DNA of 64,000 nucleotides from Allomesorhizobium sp043769475 (GCF_043769475.1 NZ_CP171729.1:5952001-6016000), one strand, 5' to 3'. Positions 36,704-46,318 are shown, numbered from the stretch's first letter. Notes: generated by a model from the sequence alone, not told the origin. Translations and numbers: made by a program.

Positions 36704-38179
36704 TCAGGCCGTCGCCGCCAGCGGTTGGACCCCAAACTCGGCGGCGTACAGCGCGCTGATTGCGGTCTCGATGTAGTCGTGGCCATAAGCGTCGGTCGCT
36801 CCGATTCCAGCCTCCGCGAGCTGTTCCTTGGGGCAATCTCCGATCTTGGCGCACAGCACGACATCTATGCCTTCAAGCGCCGCGACGATGCCGTCGAGAG
36901 TGGCGTTTTCGCCCCAGCCGCCGAGGCAATACTGCTCGACGTTGCGATGCCCGACGAAGCTGATCCCCTTCGGCGAGGCCTCATAAACCTGGAACTCCTT
37001 TGCATGGCCGAAGTGCTCGTTGACACGGCCGCCGCCCTTGGTCGCCACCGCGACGAGAAGAGACTTGCCGGAGCCCGCTGTCTCGAGCATTCCGATCGCC
37101 TCTCTCCTGGCGGCCACGTGATCGCGGCGCTCGTGCGCGACCACCTCCCGATAGGCCTCGCGCTTGGTGGCGTCGTAGGTGACATCGCCGGGAATCCGGT
37201 CGAGTGTGAATTCCTGGCCACCGTCCTCGCCGAGCAGGCCGACGGCGTCGGCCCGGCACTGCCGGCAGTGGCGCATCAACTTAGCGCCGCCTTCGAGACG
37301 ATCCTGAAGAGTCTTCAGCTCCGTTGCATTTGGGCCGCGCTGCCCGGCCAGGCCGTAGTGCGTACCGTGCGCCGGGTCGGAAATCAGGGGCATGACGTTG
37401 TGTAGGAACGCCCCGCGCTCCTTGACCCATCTATTCACCTCGAGCAGATGCTCGTCGTTCACTCCTGGGATCATCACCGAATTGATTTTGGTGAGGATGC
37501 CGCGCGCGGTCAGCATCTCCAGGCCCAACATCTGCCGCTCGTGCAGGATCCGGGCGGCTTCGATGCCAGCGTAGCGACGCTGGTCGTAAAAGATCCAGGG
37601 ATAGATCTTTGCGCCGACTTCCGGATCGACCATGTTGATTGTGATCGTCACGTGGTCGACATTCATTTCGGCAAGCTCGGCGACATGGTCCGGCAGCGCG
37701 AGCCCATTGGTGGAGAGGCACAGCTTGATGTCGGGTATTTCTCTGGCGACTCGCTCGAACGTTGCCTTTGTCTTTTCCCAGTCGTAGCAGGCATCACCCG
37801 GTCCGGCGATGCCGAGCACGGAAAGCTGCGGCACTTCGTTGGCGACCGTGATCACCTTGCGTAGCGCCTGGTCGGGGGTCAACTTTTCCGAGACGACCCC
37901 AGGCCGGCTTTCGTTGGCGCAGTCATATTTGCGATTGCAGTAGTTGCACTGGATGTTGCAAGCCGGCGCGACTGCGACGTGCATGCGCGCAAAATAGTGG
38001 TGCGCTTCTTCTGAAAAGCAGGGATGGTTCTTGATCTTCTCCCAGATAGCCGGATCGATGCCGTCCTGCTTTCCCGACGCGCCGCAGGATGAAGATGCGC
38101 AGCCACCCGATTGCGCGGTCGCCAGCAATTGGTCGGAGGTGCTGGTCAGGCTCTGAAGCGAAACTATCGGTGCGGGCAT
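36704..38179 (-). CDS. nifB: NifB, radical-SAM FeMo-cofactor precursor synthase
   Basis: 491 residues. The radical-SAM domain has the CNIQCNYC cluster motif (within APACNIQCNYCNRKYDC). The following AdoMet-binding parts include LGIAGPGDACYDWEKT, and a CRQCRADAVG cluster follows. The C-terminal ~120 residues are a NifX/NafY-like domain (VATKGGGRVNEHFGHAKEFQ). NifB makes NifB-co, the Fe-S-C core of FeMo-co. A -24/-12 promoter and NifA site lie directly upstream, so it heads the nifB-fdxN-nifZ-nifT group. Confidence 0.96.
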   Translation of the reverse strand: MPAPIVSLQSLTSTSDQLLATAQSGGCASSSCGASGKQDGIDPAIWEKIKNHPCFSEEAHHYFARMHVAVAPACNIQCNYCNRKYDCANESRPGVVSEKLTPDQALRKVITVANEVPQLSVLGIAGPGDACYDWEKTKATFERVAREIPDIKLCLSTNGLALPDHVAELAEMNVDHVTITINMVDPEVGAKIYPWIFYDQRRYAGIEAARILHERQMLGLEMLTARGILTKINSVMIPGVNDEHLLEVNRWVKERGAFLHNVMPLISDPAHGTHYGLAGQRGPNATELKTLQDRLEGGAKLMRHCRQCRADAVGLLGEDGGQEFTLDRIPGDVTYDATKREAYREVVAHERRDHVAARREAIGMLETAGSGKSLLVAVATKGGGRVNEHFGHAKEFQVYEASPKGISFVGHRNVEQYCLGGWGENATLDGIVAALEGIDVVLCAKIGDCPKEQLAEAGIGATDAYGHDYIETAISALYAAEFGVQPLAATA

Positions 38180-38219
38180 CGAACGGCTCTGCTGCTGGGG
38201 GAACGTCGCAGTTCAAAGC

Positions 38220-38234
38220 GCAAGAGCTATGCCA
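38220..38234 (-). promoter_or_regulatory. Sigma54 -24/-12 promoter of nifB
   Basis: On the minus strand it reads TGGCATAGCTCTTGC: GG and GC ten bases apart, matching TGGCAC-N5-TTGC except for one base. It is 41 bases from the nifB ATG. Confidence 0.82.
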
Positions 38235-38306
38235 ACTCAAACAGCGGTTTTAGCTCACAAATTGGCCTTTCGTGTCGGATTCTGTCGGTTTGCGCCGACA
38301 CAATTT

Positions 38307-38322
38307 TGTCGGGCTTCCGACA
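38307..38322 (-). promoter_or_regulatory. NifA upstream activator site for nifB
   Basis: TGTCGGGCTTCCGACA is an exact TGT-N10-ACA, about 75 bases upstream of the -24 element. Confidence 0.85.
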
Positions 38323-38420
38323 GTGGAAAGCGAACCGGGTCGCCAAGGGCACATTGCGTTTGGGCACGCAGAGTGTGAGGAACACTATTCCGACCTGACG
38401 TTTGACGTCTTCAGGACGCA

Positions 38421-39400
38421 CTAGAATTTCTTCACTACGATGCCATGCGGGCGCGCGGCGTAGCCGATTTGCCGCTGCGTAATGCCGAGGATACGAGCCA
38501 CTTTGGCCAGGACCCAACCGGCCTTCTCCATCGCGTCCACCAGCCGGTCGCGTTCGGTCAGACGCGGGCCCGTTGCGGGCCAAGCTGGATGGTTCAGATC
38601 CCCGACCTCGAGGGGTGATACCTTGCCTTGCGAGGCGCCGATGCACCTAGTCGGCGACCGCGATCCAACCGGCACTATCTTGCCCCGACGTGAGAGCTTA
38701 TGGATGGCTCGCGCAAAGAATTCTTTGCCTGTGCCGCTTTCGTCCCGCAAGCACGGTGGGATTTGTCATTGCTACGACCGACACGGTTGGAGTACCCGGT
38801 TGAGTGCGGGACCTTCCCGATGACCCTGTCGATCTTGACCTGCGGTTCTGGGGGAGTCCTCTCCTCGTCCAGCGATACCTCCGGGCTCCGCTGACGATCT
38901 GTACCCAGCATGCGGTGGTCGGATGGTCCGGCCGACAGGGTTGGCGATCATGGTCAGGAAGCGCTTGTCCTCGTCGTAACAGGAACCGCTGGCGCTGTTG
39001 TCAACACGGTCGATCGATAATGTTCAAAGCATCTTACGCTCGGCCTTTACGGGGACGCCGATAAACGCGATTGGGTTGCTGCCGCGGCTTGAGGACGTTT
39101 GAAGATCGGCCTGAAACAGTTGGGACTTGCTGACATCCGCTACGACGAGCGGCTCACCCGTAGCGACGATTTGGTCTATTGCGGCCTGCGGTATTGCGCG
39201 GCGAGTGCCTGGTTGAGGCGGGTGGGTGCTGCCGGCAATTGCGGTAATCTCCGGCTCTCCCTCAGCGTCCAGGACAACGATTGCTCCGCGACGCATTTGC
39301 AGAAACGAGGGGAGGATGTTCACGACATTGGCGAGCGTAATCTCCAGCTGCGAGGGCGCCGTTAGGCTTTCGATATCTCGTAGGTTTCCCTAAGCAAAAT
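38421..39400 (-). pseudogene. nifA: nifA remnant (GAF part, fragment of AAA+ domain and C-terminal HTH)
   Basis: Reading right to left on the minus strand: YEISK (39385), then a one-base loss, then SLTAPSQLEITLANVVNILP and a full GAF stretch to ~39030. A stop is followed by TLSIDRV and RFLTMIANPVG. Next comes ESGTGKEFFARAIHKLSRRG (38690-38745), and then a jump straight to the C-terminal TERDRLVDAMEKAGW ... ITQRQIGYA helix-turn-helix ending HGIVVKKF. Most of the AAA+ domain, including the sigma54-contact loop, is deleted, so no activator can be made. NifA normally switches on every nif promoter in this window. The position between fixX and nifB is the standard one. A second nifA copy must exist elsewhere if the strain fixes nitrogen. 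Confidence 0.9.
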
Positions 39401-39626
39401 ATCTGCTCGGGACATGCTTTTGATGCGTGGTTCAGGTCGGTTGTCCCGAGGTCCGACTCATCGAACCGATCCCGCGATATGCAGGCCATGGAAACACACC
39501 TCAAGGGTTCTCCAGGGTGCTCCTCCCAAGCGCCCTGTTTGATAACTCTAGCAAGGTTGATGCGACACATGTTGAAGCTACTTCGAGTGTACAACGGTTC
39601 ACGCTCTTCAACGGTGCGGGCGCCAG

Positions 39627-39926
39627 TCATCCGAACTTGAAGAGGACACCGAAGCCGCCGCGCGGATAGTTCCACTCGATCTCGCCGCTGGGCTCGCACA
39701 AGATCCGGCAGGTGCCGCACTCCATGCAGCCGTCGGCTGTGATGTCCACTTGGCCCTTGTCGTTCACCTCATAGCATTTCGCCGGGCAGACGTGGGTCAG
39801 GGCGAGTAGGTTGGCGCTTGGCCTCTCGTGCGGCCGCACTTTGATATGCGGGCGGCCTGGATCGACCAGGTAGCGGTTCTGGTAAAGCTTGTCCTCGACG
39901 CGTAACTTCGTCACTGCGACCGTCAT
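39627..39926 (-). CDS. fixX: FixX, ferredoxin-like protein
   Basis: 99 residues with the FixX arrangement of cysteines: HVCPAKCYEV and ADGCMECGTCRILCEP. It resembles the Fe-S part of ETF:ubiquinone oxidoreductase. With FixC it passes electrons from the FixAB flavoprotein towards quinone and ferredoxin. It is ten bases after fixC. Confidence 0.94.
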   Translation of the reverse strand: MTVAVTKLRVEDKLYQNRYLVDPGRPHIKVRPHERPSANLLALTHVCPAKCYEVNDKGQVDITADGCMECGTCRILCEPSGEIEWNYPRGGFGVLFKFG

Positions 39927-39936
39927 CCCTCTCTCC

Positions 39937-41244
39937 TCAGCGCCACGCGAATGCTAGGCGGACTGCGTCGCTGACCAGCCCCCAGCGCGAACGCGCCTTG
40001 ATAAAGGCGGCTGTGGTCGCCTTTTCCTTTTCAATCTTCGGCGTGCCGTCGACACGCATGAAGTTCTGCGCAGCCTGCGATATCAAGCGCGGATAGGTCG
40101 TGAAGAAATTGCTGGAATTGGTGTGGAGCAAGGCCGGCATGTCTTTGTATTTTCGTAGGTCTTTGACCACGAAGGACTCGTCCAGCATGGTCTTGTAGAG
40201 GGTGAGATTCCGTCTGATCATCGGCTGGTTGCGGCGCTTGACCTGGAGGATTGCCTCAGCCGCGATGCGGCCGGAGGTCATGGCCAGGTTCGAACCCTCG
40301 CGGTGAACCGCGTTGTTCAATTGCGCGGCATCACCGACCATGACCCAACCATCGCCAAAGAGCTGGGGGATCGCCTTATGGCCGCCCTCGGGAATGAGAT
40401 GCGCGGCGTATTCTTTGACCTCAGCGCCGGCGATCAGCGGCCGGATCGAAGCGTGATTTTTAAAGGAATCGAGGAGGGCGTAAGGGCTCTCCGTCGCGGC
40501 GGTGAAATCGGAGACAAGGCAGCCGATGCCCAATGAGATTGACTCCTTGTTGGTGTAGAGGAAGCCGAGCCCGGCCATGCCGCGGGAGATCGTGCCCACA
40601 GCCTCGATGACGCAGCCTTCATCGCCCTTCACGCCGAACCGCTGCTCAATGACCTCTTCGGGCAGAAAATGCATTTCCTTGACGGCGAGCGCCACGGTTT
40701 CAGGCTTCGGCATCTCGCGCAGGCCGGCCCGCGTGCCAAGCAGTCCGGAAACACCTTCTGCGAGAACGACCACGTCCGCATAGAGCACTTCGCCGGCCCG
40801 ATCTGTGCGGACGCCGATCACCTTGCCGATGGCATCACGGACGAGTTCCGTCACGGTCGTTTCGCAAAGAACCGTCGCGCCGGCCTCGCGCACCTTGCGC
40901 GAAAACCACTTGTCGAACTGGGCGCGGATGATCGTGTAGCGGTTGGGCTTCGCCTCATTGAAATCGTCCGACCGATAGTGAATCCCCGTGTGGGACGTGT
41001 CGTCCATCACCCAAAGCCGCTGTTCAACCAGATGCCGCTCGAGAGGCGCGTCCTCGCGGAAATCCGGTATGATCTTCTCCAGCATGTTCGCGTACATGAT
41101 GGCACCCTGGACATTCTTGGACCCCGGATATTCACCGCGCTCCAACTGCAACACCTTCAGGCCATGGCTCGCCATGGTGTAAGCAGCTGCGTTCCCAGAC
41201 ATGCCGGCTCCGATGACAATGGCGTCGAATTCTTCCGCGATCAT
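39937..41244 (-). CDS. fixC: FixC, flavoprotein of the FixABCX electron-bifurcating complex
   Basis: 435 residues of the ETF-QO/FixC family. The FAD-binding start is DAIVIGAGMSGNAAAYTMAS, with ERGEYPGSKNVQGAIMYANM, and GDGWVMVGDAAQLNNAVHRE is the second FAD motif. It takes electrons from FixAB and, with FixX, feeds quinone and low-potential ferredoxin/flavodoxin for nitrogenase. It lies between fixB (11-base gap) and fixX. Confidence 0.95.
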   Translation of the reverse strand: MIAEEFDAIVIGAGMSGNAAAYTMASHGLKVLQLERGEYPGSKNVQGAIMYANMLEKIIPDFREDAPLERHLVEQRLWVMDDTSHTGIHYRSDDFNEAKPNRYTIIRAQFDKWFSRKVREAGATVLCETTVTELVRDAIGKVIGVRTDRAGEVLYADVVVLAEGVSGLLGTRAGLREMPKPETVALAVKEMHFLPEEVIEQRFGVKGDEGCVIEAVGTISRGMAGLGFLYTNKESISLGIGCLVSDFTAATESPYALLDSFKNHASIRPLIAGAEVKEYAAHLIPEGGHKAIPQLFGDGWVMVGDAAQLNNAVHREGSNLAMTSGRIAAEAILQVKRRNQPMIRRNLTLYKTMLDESFVVKDLRKYKDMPALLHTNSSNFFTTYPRLISQAAQNFMRVDGTPKIEKEKATTAAFIKARSRWGLVSDAVRLAFAWR

Positions 41245-41255
41245 GTCCGTCTTCC

Positions 41256-42365
41256 TTAGCTCGCAAGCTTGTCGCGACTGTGCGGCGACAGCCGCCGGGT
41301 GAAGGCCTCTGTTAGTACGGGCAGGAAGCGGATTGCATCGGTGACGATCCCGATGTGAGCGAACTCGAAAATCGGCGCGTTCGGATCGGTATTGATGGCC
41401 ACGATGAGATCGGCCCCCTCGACGCCAACCCGGTGCTGGATGGCGCCGGAAATCCCGGCCGCGATGTAAAGCTTGGGCCGGATGGTCTTGCCAGTTTGCC
41501 CGATCTGCCGATTAGCCGGCATCCAGCCCTTCTGGACCAGCGGGCGCGAACAGCCATGTTCGGCGCCAATCGCTCGCGCGAGATTCTTCACGAGTTGCAG
41601 GTTCTCCGCCGCGCCAAGGCCGATGCCTCCCGCAACCACGACGTCGGCATAGGCGAGATTTGCCTCTGCCGACTGGCTATCCGGCAGGAAGCCGAGGACT
41701 TTGGTGACGATTTCGTCCTCGGCTAGAGATACTTTGTGCTGGATGACACGCCCGACCGGCTTATCCGCCCGCTGCGGCATGGGCATGACCCTCGGTCGCA
41801 CTGTCGCCATCTGCGGCCGGTAGTTGAGCGTATAAATCGTGCATAACAAGGAACCGCCGAAAGTCGGACGGGTCGCGGCGAGCGAAGCGTCCGTATCCAC
41901 GTCGAGTTCGGTGCAGTCGGCCGTGAGCCCTGTCTGCAAGGTCGTCGCCACGGAGCCGGCAAGATCCCTGCCGAGCGTGGTCGCGCCCAGAAGCAGGACC
42001 TCGGGTTTGTGGCTATCGACCAGATCCGTCATCGCCTTGGTGAACGGCTCGTTGCGATAATCGGCGAGCAGCGGTGCCTCGACGATGTAGACAAGGTCGG
42101 CGCCATAAGCGAAGGCCTCGGCAACCGCATTCCCGGTGGCCTCTCCTGGCGGTCCGAGCACGACGCCCGCAAGCTGGACGCCGAGCTTGTCGGCCAGCTT
42201 GCGGCCCTCGCCGAGCAGTTCGAAGGATACTGGATGGGCCTGGCCGCGTTCGAGCTCGATGAAGACCCAGACGTGCCGGTAGTCCTTGAAACGTTCGGGC
42301 AGCTCCTTCCTTATGCCGGCACGGCCGGCGGCAGGGGGAGGGGGTTCTCGGTTCGCGGTCGACAT
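41256..42365 (-). CDS. fixB: FixB, electron transfer flavoprotein alpha subunit
   Basis: 369 residues with an N-terminal ETF domain (HVWVFIELERGQAHPVSFEL) and the C-terminal FAD-binding domain (VVAGGIGLGAAENLQLVKNL, GQTGKTIRPKLYIAAGISGA, IQHRVGVEGADLIVAINTDP). It forms the FixAB heterodimer that takes electrons from NADH. It follows fixA by 15 bases. Confidence 0.95.
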   Translation of the reverse strand: MSTANREPPPPAAGRAGIRKELPERFKDYRHVWVFIELERGQAHPVSFELLGEGRKLADKLGVQLAGVVLGPPGEATGNAVAEAFAYGADLVYIVEAPLLADYRNEPFTKAMTDLVDSHKPEVLLLGATTLGRDLAGSVATTLQTGLTADCTELDVDTDASLAATRPTFGGSLLCTIYTLNYRPQMATVRPRVMPMPQRADKPVGRVIQHKVSLAEDEIVTKVLGFLPDSQSAEANLAYADVVVAGGIGLGAAENLQLVKNLARAIGAEHGCSRPLVQKGWMPANRQIGQTGKTIRPKLYIAAGISGAIQHRVGVEGADLIVAINTDPNAPIFEFAHIGIVTDAIRFLPVLTEAFTRRLSPHSRDKLAS

Positions 42366-42380
42366 TGTCTGCTCCTGGCG

Positions 42381-43232
42381 TCACGCGCCGTTGTTGAAGG
42401 CGAGCTCATGTTCCAGCGCCGGCTGCCGGGTGAAGATTGCGGCGATGAGCTCGTCAGCGGCATCGCGCAGCGTCTTCTCGGCGGTGTCGATTTGCGCCGC
42501 CTTTTCCGCCCGCGGGGTAGGGGCGAAAACGCGCTTGACGACCGTCGGCGAGCCGCGCAGGCCGCATCTGGTGAGGTCCTCAATGCCGGCGTCGGCCGCA
42601 CTCCACTTCAGCACCTGGCTGCGCGCCGCGCACAGGGCGTCTTGGAGCGAGCCCCTACGGATCTCGTTGGTGCCCTCCAGCATGGTGATGAGACAGGGGA
42701 GCCTGCTCTTGAGCGTCTGCGTGCCGCCCTCGGAGCGGCGCTCGACCTTGATCTCGCGCGTAGCGAGGTCGATGGAGGCGATCTTCGCCACATAAGTGAG
42801 TTGCAGGAGATCGAGGCGCCTGGCGATACCGGGCCCGACCTGGGCGGTGTCGCCATCGATCGTCTGTTTGCCGGTGAAGACGATGTCTGGCTTGCCGAAC
42901 GTCTCGCCAATCTTCGCGATTGCCTGGGAAAGAGCGAAGGAGGTTGCCAGCGTGTCGGAGCCCGCAAAATAGCGGTCGGTCAAGAGCACCGCCCGGTCGG
43001 CGCCGTAACCCAGCGCCTTGCGCAGCGCGTCCTCCGCCATGGGCGGACCCATGCTGAGCACGGTGACCTCGCCACCATGAGCGTCACGCAGCTTGAGTGC
43101 TTCTTCGAGGGCGAACAGGTCGTAAGGGTTGATGATCGTCGGCACACCTTGGCGCATGATCGTGTTCGTCACCGGATGGACGCGTATCTGTGCCGAGTCC
43201 GGCACCTGCTTGATGCAGATTACGATGTGCAT
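42381..43232 (-). CDS. fixA: FixA, electron transfer flavoprotein beta subunit
   Basis: 283 residues of the ETF-beta family: MHIVICIKQVPDSAQIRVHP, NPYDLFALEEALKLRD, VLSMGPPMAEDALRKALGYG and DIVFTGKQTIDGDTAQVGPG. The start at 43232 is the family start and has GGAG upstream; the frame is open further but without homology. A -24/-12 promoter and NifA site stand 57 and 145 bases upstream, so it heads fixABCX. Confidence 0.95.
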   Translation of the reverse strand: MHIVICIKQVPDSAQIRVHPVTNTIMRQGVPTIINPYDLFALEEALKLRDAHGGEVTVLSMGPPMAEDALRKALGYGADRAVLLTDRYFAGSDTLATSFALSQAIAKIGETFGKPDIVFTGKQTIDGDTAQVGPGIARRLDLLQLTYVAKIASIDLATREIKVERRSEGGTQTLKSRLPCLITMLEGTNEIRRGSLQDALCAARSQVLKWSAADAGIEDLTRCGLRGSPTVVKRVFAPTPRAEKAAQIDTAEKTLRDAADELIAAIFTRQPALEHELAFNNGA

Positions 43233-43288
43233 TGGCGGTTTCTCCAGCCTCCCATCCGGATGCGGGCTTGGCAGTTCATCTCCTTCGT

Positions 43289-43303
43289 GCATTGTTCGTG
43301 CCA
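43289..43303 (-). promoter_or_regulatory. Sigma54 -24/-12 promoter of fixABCX
   Basis: The minus strand reads TGGCACGAACAATGC, matching TGGCAC-N5-(T/A)TGC exactly, 57 bases before fixA. Confidence 0.88.
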
Positions 43304-43376
43304 ACATCGGGCGCTCCGCGATTGCTAGTAATTCGGTTGGTTGCTTCTAAAGGCGCGTTGTCTCAATGACGGGATT

Positions 43377-43392
43377 TGTCGGCTTCCCGACA
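43377..43392 (-). promoter_or_regulatory. NifA upstream activator site for fixABCX
   Basis: TGTCGGCTTCCCGACA is an exact TGT-N10-ACA 74 bases upstream of the -24 element, just after the nifW stop. Confidence 0.87.
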
Positions 43393-43417
43393 TTGTCGCG
43401 TCACAACCCCGTCGCGC

Positions 43418-43798
43418 TCATTCTTTCCCGAACCGCTTCAGAACGGACTCGAACGGGACGAAGGTGCGGCTCGGCCTGGCAGGTTTGTGCGGATCATGGT
43501 CTTTGAGCACCTTGAGGACCCGGTGCGTGAGCGGCGAGGAAGTCGCGAACTCTTCGTAGGCGCGTTGCAGCGTGGCGCGCACCCGGGCGGCGATCACCGG
43601 GTCCGGCAGACCGGAGAAATCTTCCTCGGCAAGGCATTGGCCCACGCGCTTCATGATATGGAGCCGTGAGACATTCAGCACCTTCGGGTCATAGGAGACG
43701 CCAAGCACTGCGAAAAACTCCTCCGCAGCCGACAGGCCTTTCAGCCGCGCGAGGATGTCTTTGTTATCAATGGGAAGGCCGTCAGCGGAACAACTCAT
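43418..43798 (-). CDS. nifW: NifW, nitrogenase-stabilising protein
   Basis: 126 residues with the NifW core AEEFFAVLGVSYDPKVLNVS, RLHIMKRVGQCL, and HRVLKVLKDHDPHKPARPSR with the conserved C-terminal segment TFVPFESVL. NifW protects the MoFe protein from oxygen. It lies between nifS and fixA, in standard Mesorhizobium order. Confidence 0.93.
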   Translation of the reverse strand: MSCSADGLPIDNKDILARLKGLSAAEEFFAVLGVSYDPKVLNVSRLHIMKRVGQCLAEEDFSGLPDPVIAARVRATLQRAYEEFATSSPLTHRVLKVLKDHDPHKPARPSRTFVPFESVLKRFGKE

Positions 43799-44034
43799 TT
43801 CATTCTCCCTTGTCGGAAACTGGTAGTGTCGGGCTGTTCGTCGCTCGGGGACGTGCAGCCGAGAGATTCACGGTTGGAGGAATGAAACGCGATCAACCAC
43901 CGAGGCAATCGCGCCGCTGACGCAGACGGCAGCGAGGATCTCGGCGCAGGCACCAATGCGAACGCCGCGCCTGCGAGTCGATGAGCGTTCATGATTGACC
44001 GCCTGTTCTTCTGCTGTTCAGGCAACAGACCTGA
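43799..44034. other. nifS-nifW spacer
   Basis: No gene is recognised. A minus-strand frame here has no family match, and there is neither a -24/-12 nor a TGT-N10-ACA site that I can see. Confidence 0.4.
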
Positions 44035-45207
44035 TTAAAGGATTTCGGCACCTCGCTTGAGCGGCCCAGAACTGCGAAAGCCACGCAGCCTCTCTACGAT
44101 CGCGGGCAGGACCTCGAGCACCCGGTCGACGTCCGCTTCGCCGTTGTAGCGCGAGAAGGAGAAGCGGACTGCCGCGTGTGCCACGTTCATCGCCTTCAGG
44201 ACATGGCTCGGCTCCAGTGAGCCGGAGGTGCAGGCTGAGCCGGAGGAACAGGCGATGCCCACGCGGCTGAGGAGAAGTGGGATTGCATCGCCTTCGTTAC
44301 ATTCGAAGACGATGTTTGCGGTGTTCGGCAACCGCTCCAGCGGATGGCCAGTGACGAAGGTGTTTGGGATGCGCCTGAGGATCCCCTTCTGCAGGCGATC
44401 GCGGAGCGACTTTACCCGTGTGTGCTCGTCGTCCATGTATTTCAAGGCGAGTTCGGCTGCCATGCCGAGCCCGACTATGCCGGGCGTATTCTCGGTGCCC
44501 GCACGACGGTCATGCTCTTGGTGACCCCCCTTGATCAGCGAGCGGAAGGGCACGCCATGTTTTACATAAAGTGCGCCGACCCCCTTTGGGCCGTGCAGCT
44601 TATGGCCGGAGAGCGACAGCATGTCGATCGCGGTCGATTTCACGTCCATCGGAAGCTTGCCGACGGCCTGCACAGCATCGGTATGGAAAAGGGCGCCGAC
44701 TTCCTTGGCCAGCTCAGCAAGCTTGGCCACGGGGAAGATCGTACCAGTCTCGTTGTTGGCCCACATGATCGAGACGATCGCCACGTGTGGGGTGAGGGCA
44801 GCCCTGTAGGCGTCGAGGTCGAGCCGGCCACGGCGATCGACCGGGATCCTGTGCACCTTGACGCCGCGCGTCTTCTCAAGATGCGCGCAGAGTGTCAGCA
44901 CGGCCGGATGCTCGACCGCAGACGTCACGATCTCTGTTCGGTCAGGCATCACCTCGAGTGCCGAAAGAATCGCTGCATTGTCGCTTTCCGTCCCGCCCGA
45001 AGTGAAGGTGATCTCACTGTCGAGCTCCGCGCCGATCAGTGCTGTCAACTGCAGGCGCGCCTTTCTCACCGCCGCAGCGACGGAGGTGCCAAAGCCATGC
45101 AGCGACGAAGGGTTGCCGAATTGATCCGTAAAGAACGGCAACATAGCTTGGACGACCTCAGGGTCGACCCGTGTCGTTGCATTGTTGTCGAGATTTATAA
45201 GCCTCAT
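44035..45207 (-). CDS. nifS: NifS, cysteine desulfurase
   Basis: 390 residues of a class-V PLP aminotransferase: YLDNNATT-type start (LINLDNNATTRVDPEVVQAM), FTSGGTESDNAAIL, the PLP lysine in LSLSGHKLHGPKGVGAL and the active-site Cys in GIACSSGSACTSGSLEPSHV. It supplies sulfur for nitrogenase clusters on the NifU scaffold. It directly follows the broken nifU (16 bases). It looks complete. Confidence 0.95.
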   Translation of the reverse strand: MRLINLDNNATTRVDPEVVQAMLPFFTDQFGNPSSLHGFGTSVAAAVRKARLQLTALIGAELDSEITFTSGGTESDNAAILSALEVMPDRTEIVTSAVEHPAVLTLCAHLEKTRGVKVHRIPVDRRGRLDLDAYRAALTPHVAIVSIMWANNETGTIFPVAKLAELAKEVGALFHTDAVQAVGKLPMDVKSTAIDMLSLSGHKLHGPKGVGALYVKHGVPFRSLIKGGHQEHDRRAGTENTPGIVGLGMAAELALKYMDDEHTRVKSLRDRLQKGILRRIPNTFVTGHPLERLPNTANIVFECNEGDAIPLLLSRVGIACSSGSACTSGSLEPSHVLKAMNVAHAAVRFSFSRYNGEADVDRVLEVLPAIVERLRGFRSSGPLKRGAEIL

Positions 45208-45222
45208 AGGTGCGATCCTCAG

Positions 45223-46294
45223 TTGACCGGAACGACGCGAAGCGTAAGGCTGGTCGCCTCATTCAGCCTTTGGCGCATGCCGTTAATGGTGACGGACGGG
45301 AGCTGGAAACCGGCGCAGGCGCCCGAAAGTTTGACGTAGACTTGGTCGTCCTCCACGTTGACCAGTTCGCAGTCGCAGTCGCAGTCGCAGTCGCAGTCGC
45401 ACTCGCAGTCGCTGCCGTCAGCCCGCAGGTAAGAACCCATGCACGCGACAGCGTTTTCGATTGGTCGAACTTGCACAGACGCTGTGGCGTGTGGCGGGTG
45501 GGCGCTCCCCCTGACGGCGGGGGAGCGTCCATCGCAGCGTCGCAATTTAGCGGCCAGCGGCTTCGGGTCCCGCCAGGATTTGAACTGTTTCAGGCGGCGA
45601 CGTTCTCCGCATCCTGCCGCAAGCGAATGCCGGTTCCGAAATCGGCTTTCGACCTTGCCTTGTTCTTCAGGGCGTGGACATCTGTTGTGCCGGCCGTATA
45701 AGCCTCCGCTGCCGTGATGAAGCCTTCGGCGCCCACCGCACTCGCACAAGCACTTCCTCGATTGCTTCGAAGCATGCGAGGCAGCCGCCATCAGCCTTTG
45801 TGTAGCGAGTGACCTGCTCGATGGTGGTAAGCGTGTTGATACGACGGCCCGCTCGATCATCCATTGATCGACACCGAAGCATTCGCAGGCGAGGGCGCGT
45901 TGCTCGTGATCACCGCGCCACTGCCGGCCGTGGTGGTTGGCGATCGCAGGCTGCAGCGCTTCATGACCCATTACCCCGCAATGCGTCTTCTTCGGCGGCA
46001 GGCCGCTACCGAGACTATCCGCGACCCCCTGATTGGTTATCGGGAACACTTCATCGACGGTTTTGCCGATGATGGGTCCGGTAAGCGCCGACGAGGATGC
46101 GATGGCGGAGCCGCAGCCGAGGGTCTCTTTTGCGGCAGTGATCGCTTCCGTCATGGATGGATGCTCATCATAGATTCAAGCGCATCTCGGCAGGCGATCG
46201 CGTCGACCTCACCGATTGCATTGGCTGTCTCCCGAACGCCGAGATTTTTCGAGTTGAAGGAGTTTTCCTTGACCGCCTCTCTATAATCCCACAT
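45223..46294 (-). pseudogene. nifU: nifU, multiply frameshifted
   Basis: The start MWDYREAVKENSFNSKNLGV is intact at 46294. The frame ends after ESMMSIHP (~46152), with further NifU sequence in other frames: MTEAITAAKETLGCGSAIAS, HCGVMGHEALQPAIANH, ACECFGVDQWMIERAVVS, RLTT-type TIEQVTRYTKADGGCLACFE, then ELVNVEDDQVYVKLSGACAG to the end. At least four shifts are needed. A (TCGCAG)7 repeat sits in the C-terminal domain just before ELVNVEDD. NifU is the scaffold that receives sulfur from NifS, so the nif-specific scaffold is lost in this copy. Its neighbours nifS and the IscA-like gene remain open. Confidence 0.9.
45367..45408. repeat. Hexanucleotide tandem repeat (TCGCAG)x7 in nifU
   Basis: Six perfect units and one with a single change. 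On the nifU strand it encodes alternating Asp-Cys (DCDCDCDC). Normal NifU has a single DCE-like step here, so it is probably slippage expansion. Confidence 0.9.
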
Positions 46295-46318
46295 GGCCCT
46301 TCTCGTTCTCTCGGGCGA

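Noticed and set aside
45367..45408. Hexanucleotide repeat as a CRISPR or regulatory array
   Set aside because: Units of six bases without spacers, inside a nifU reading frame; simple slippage.
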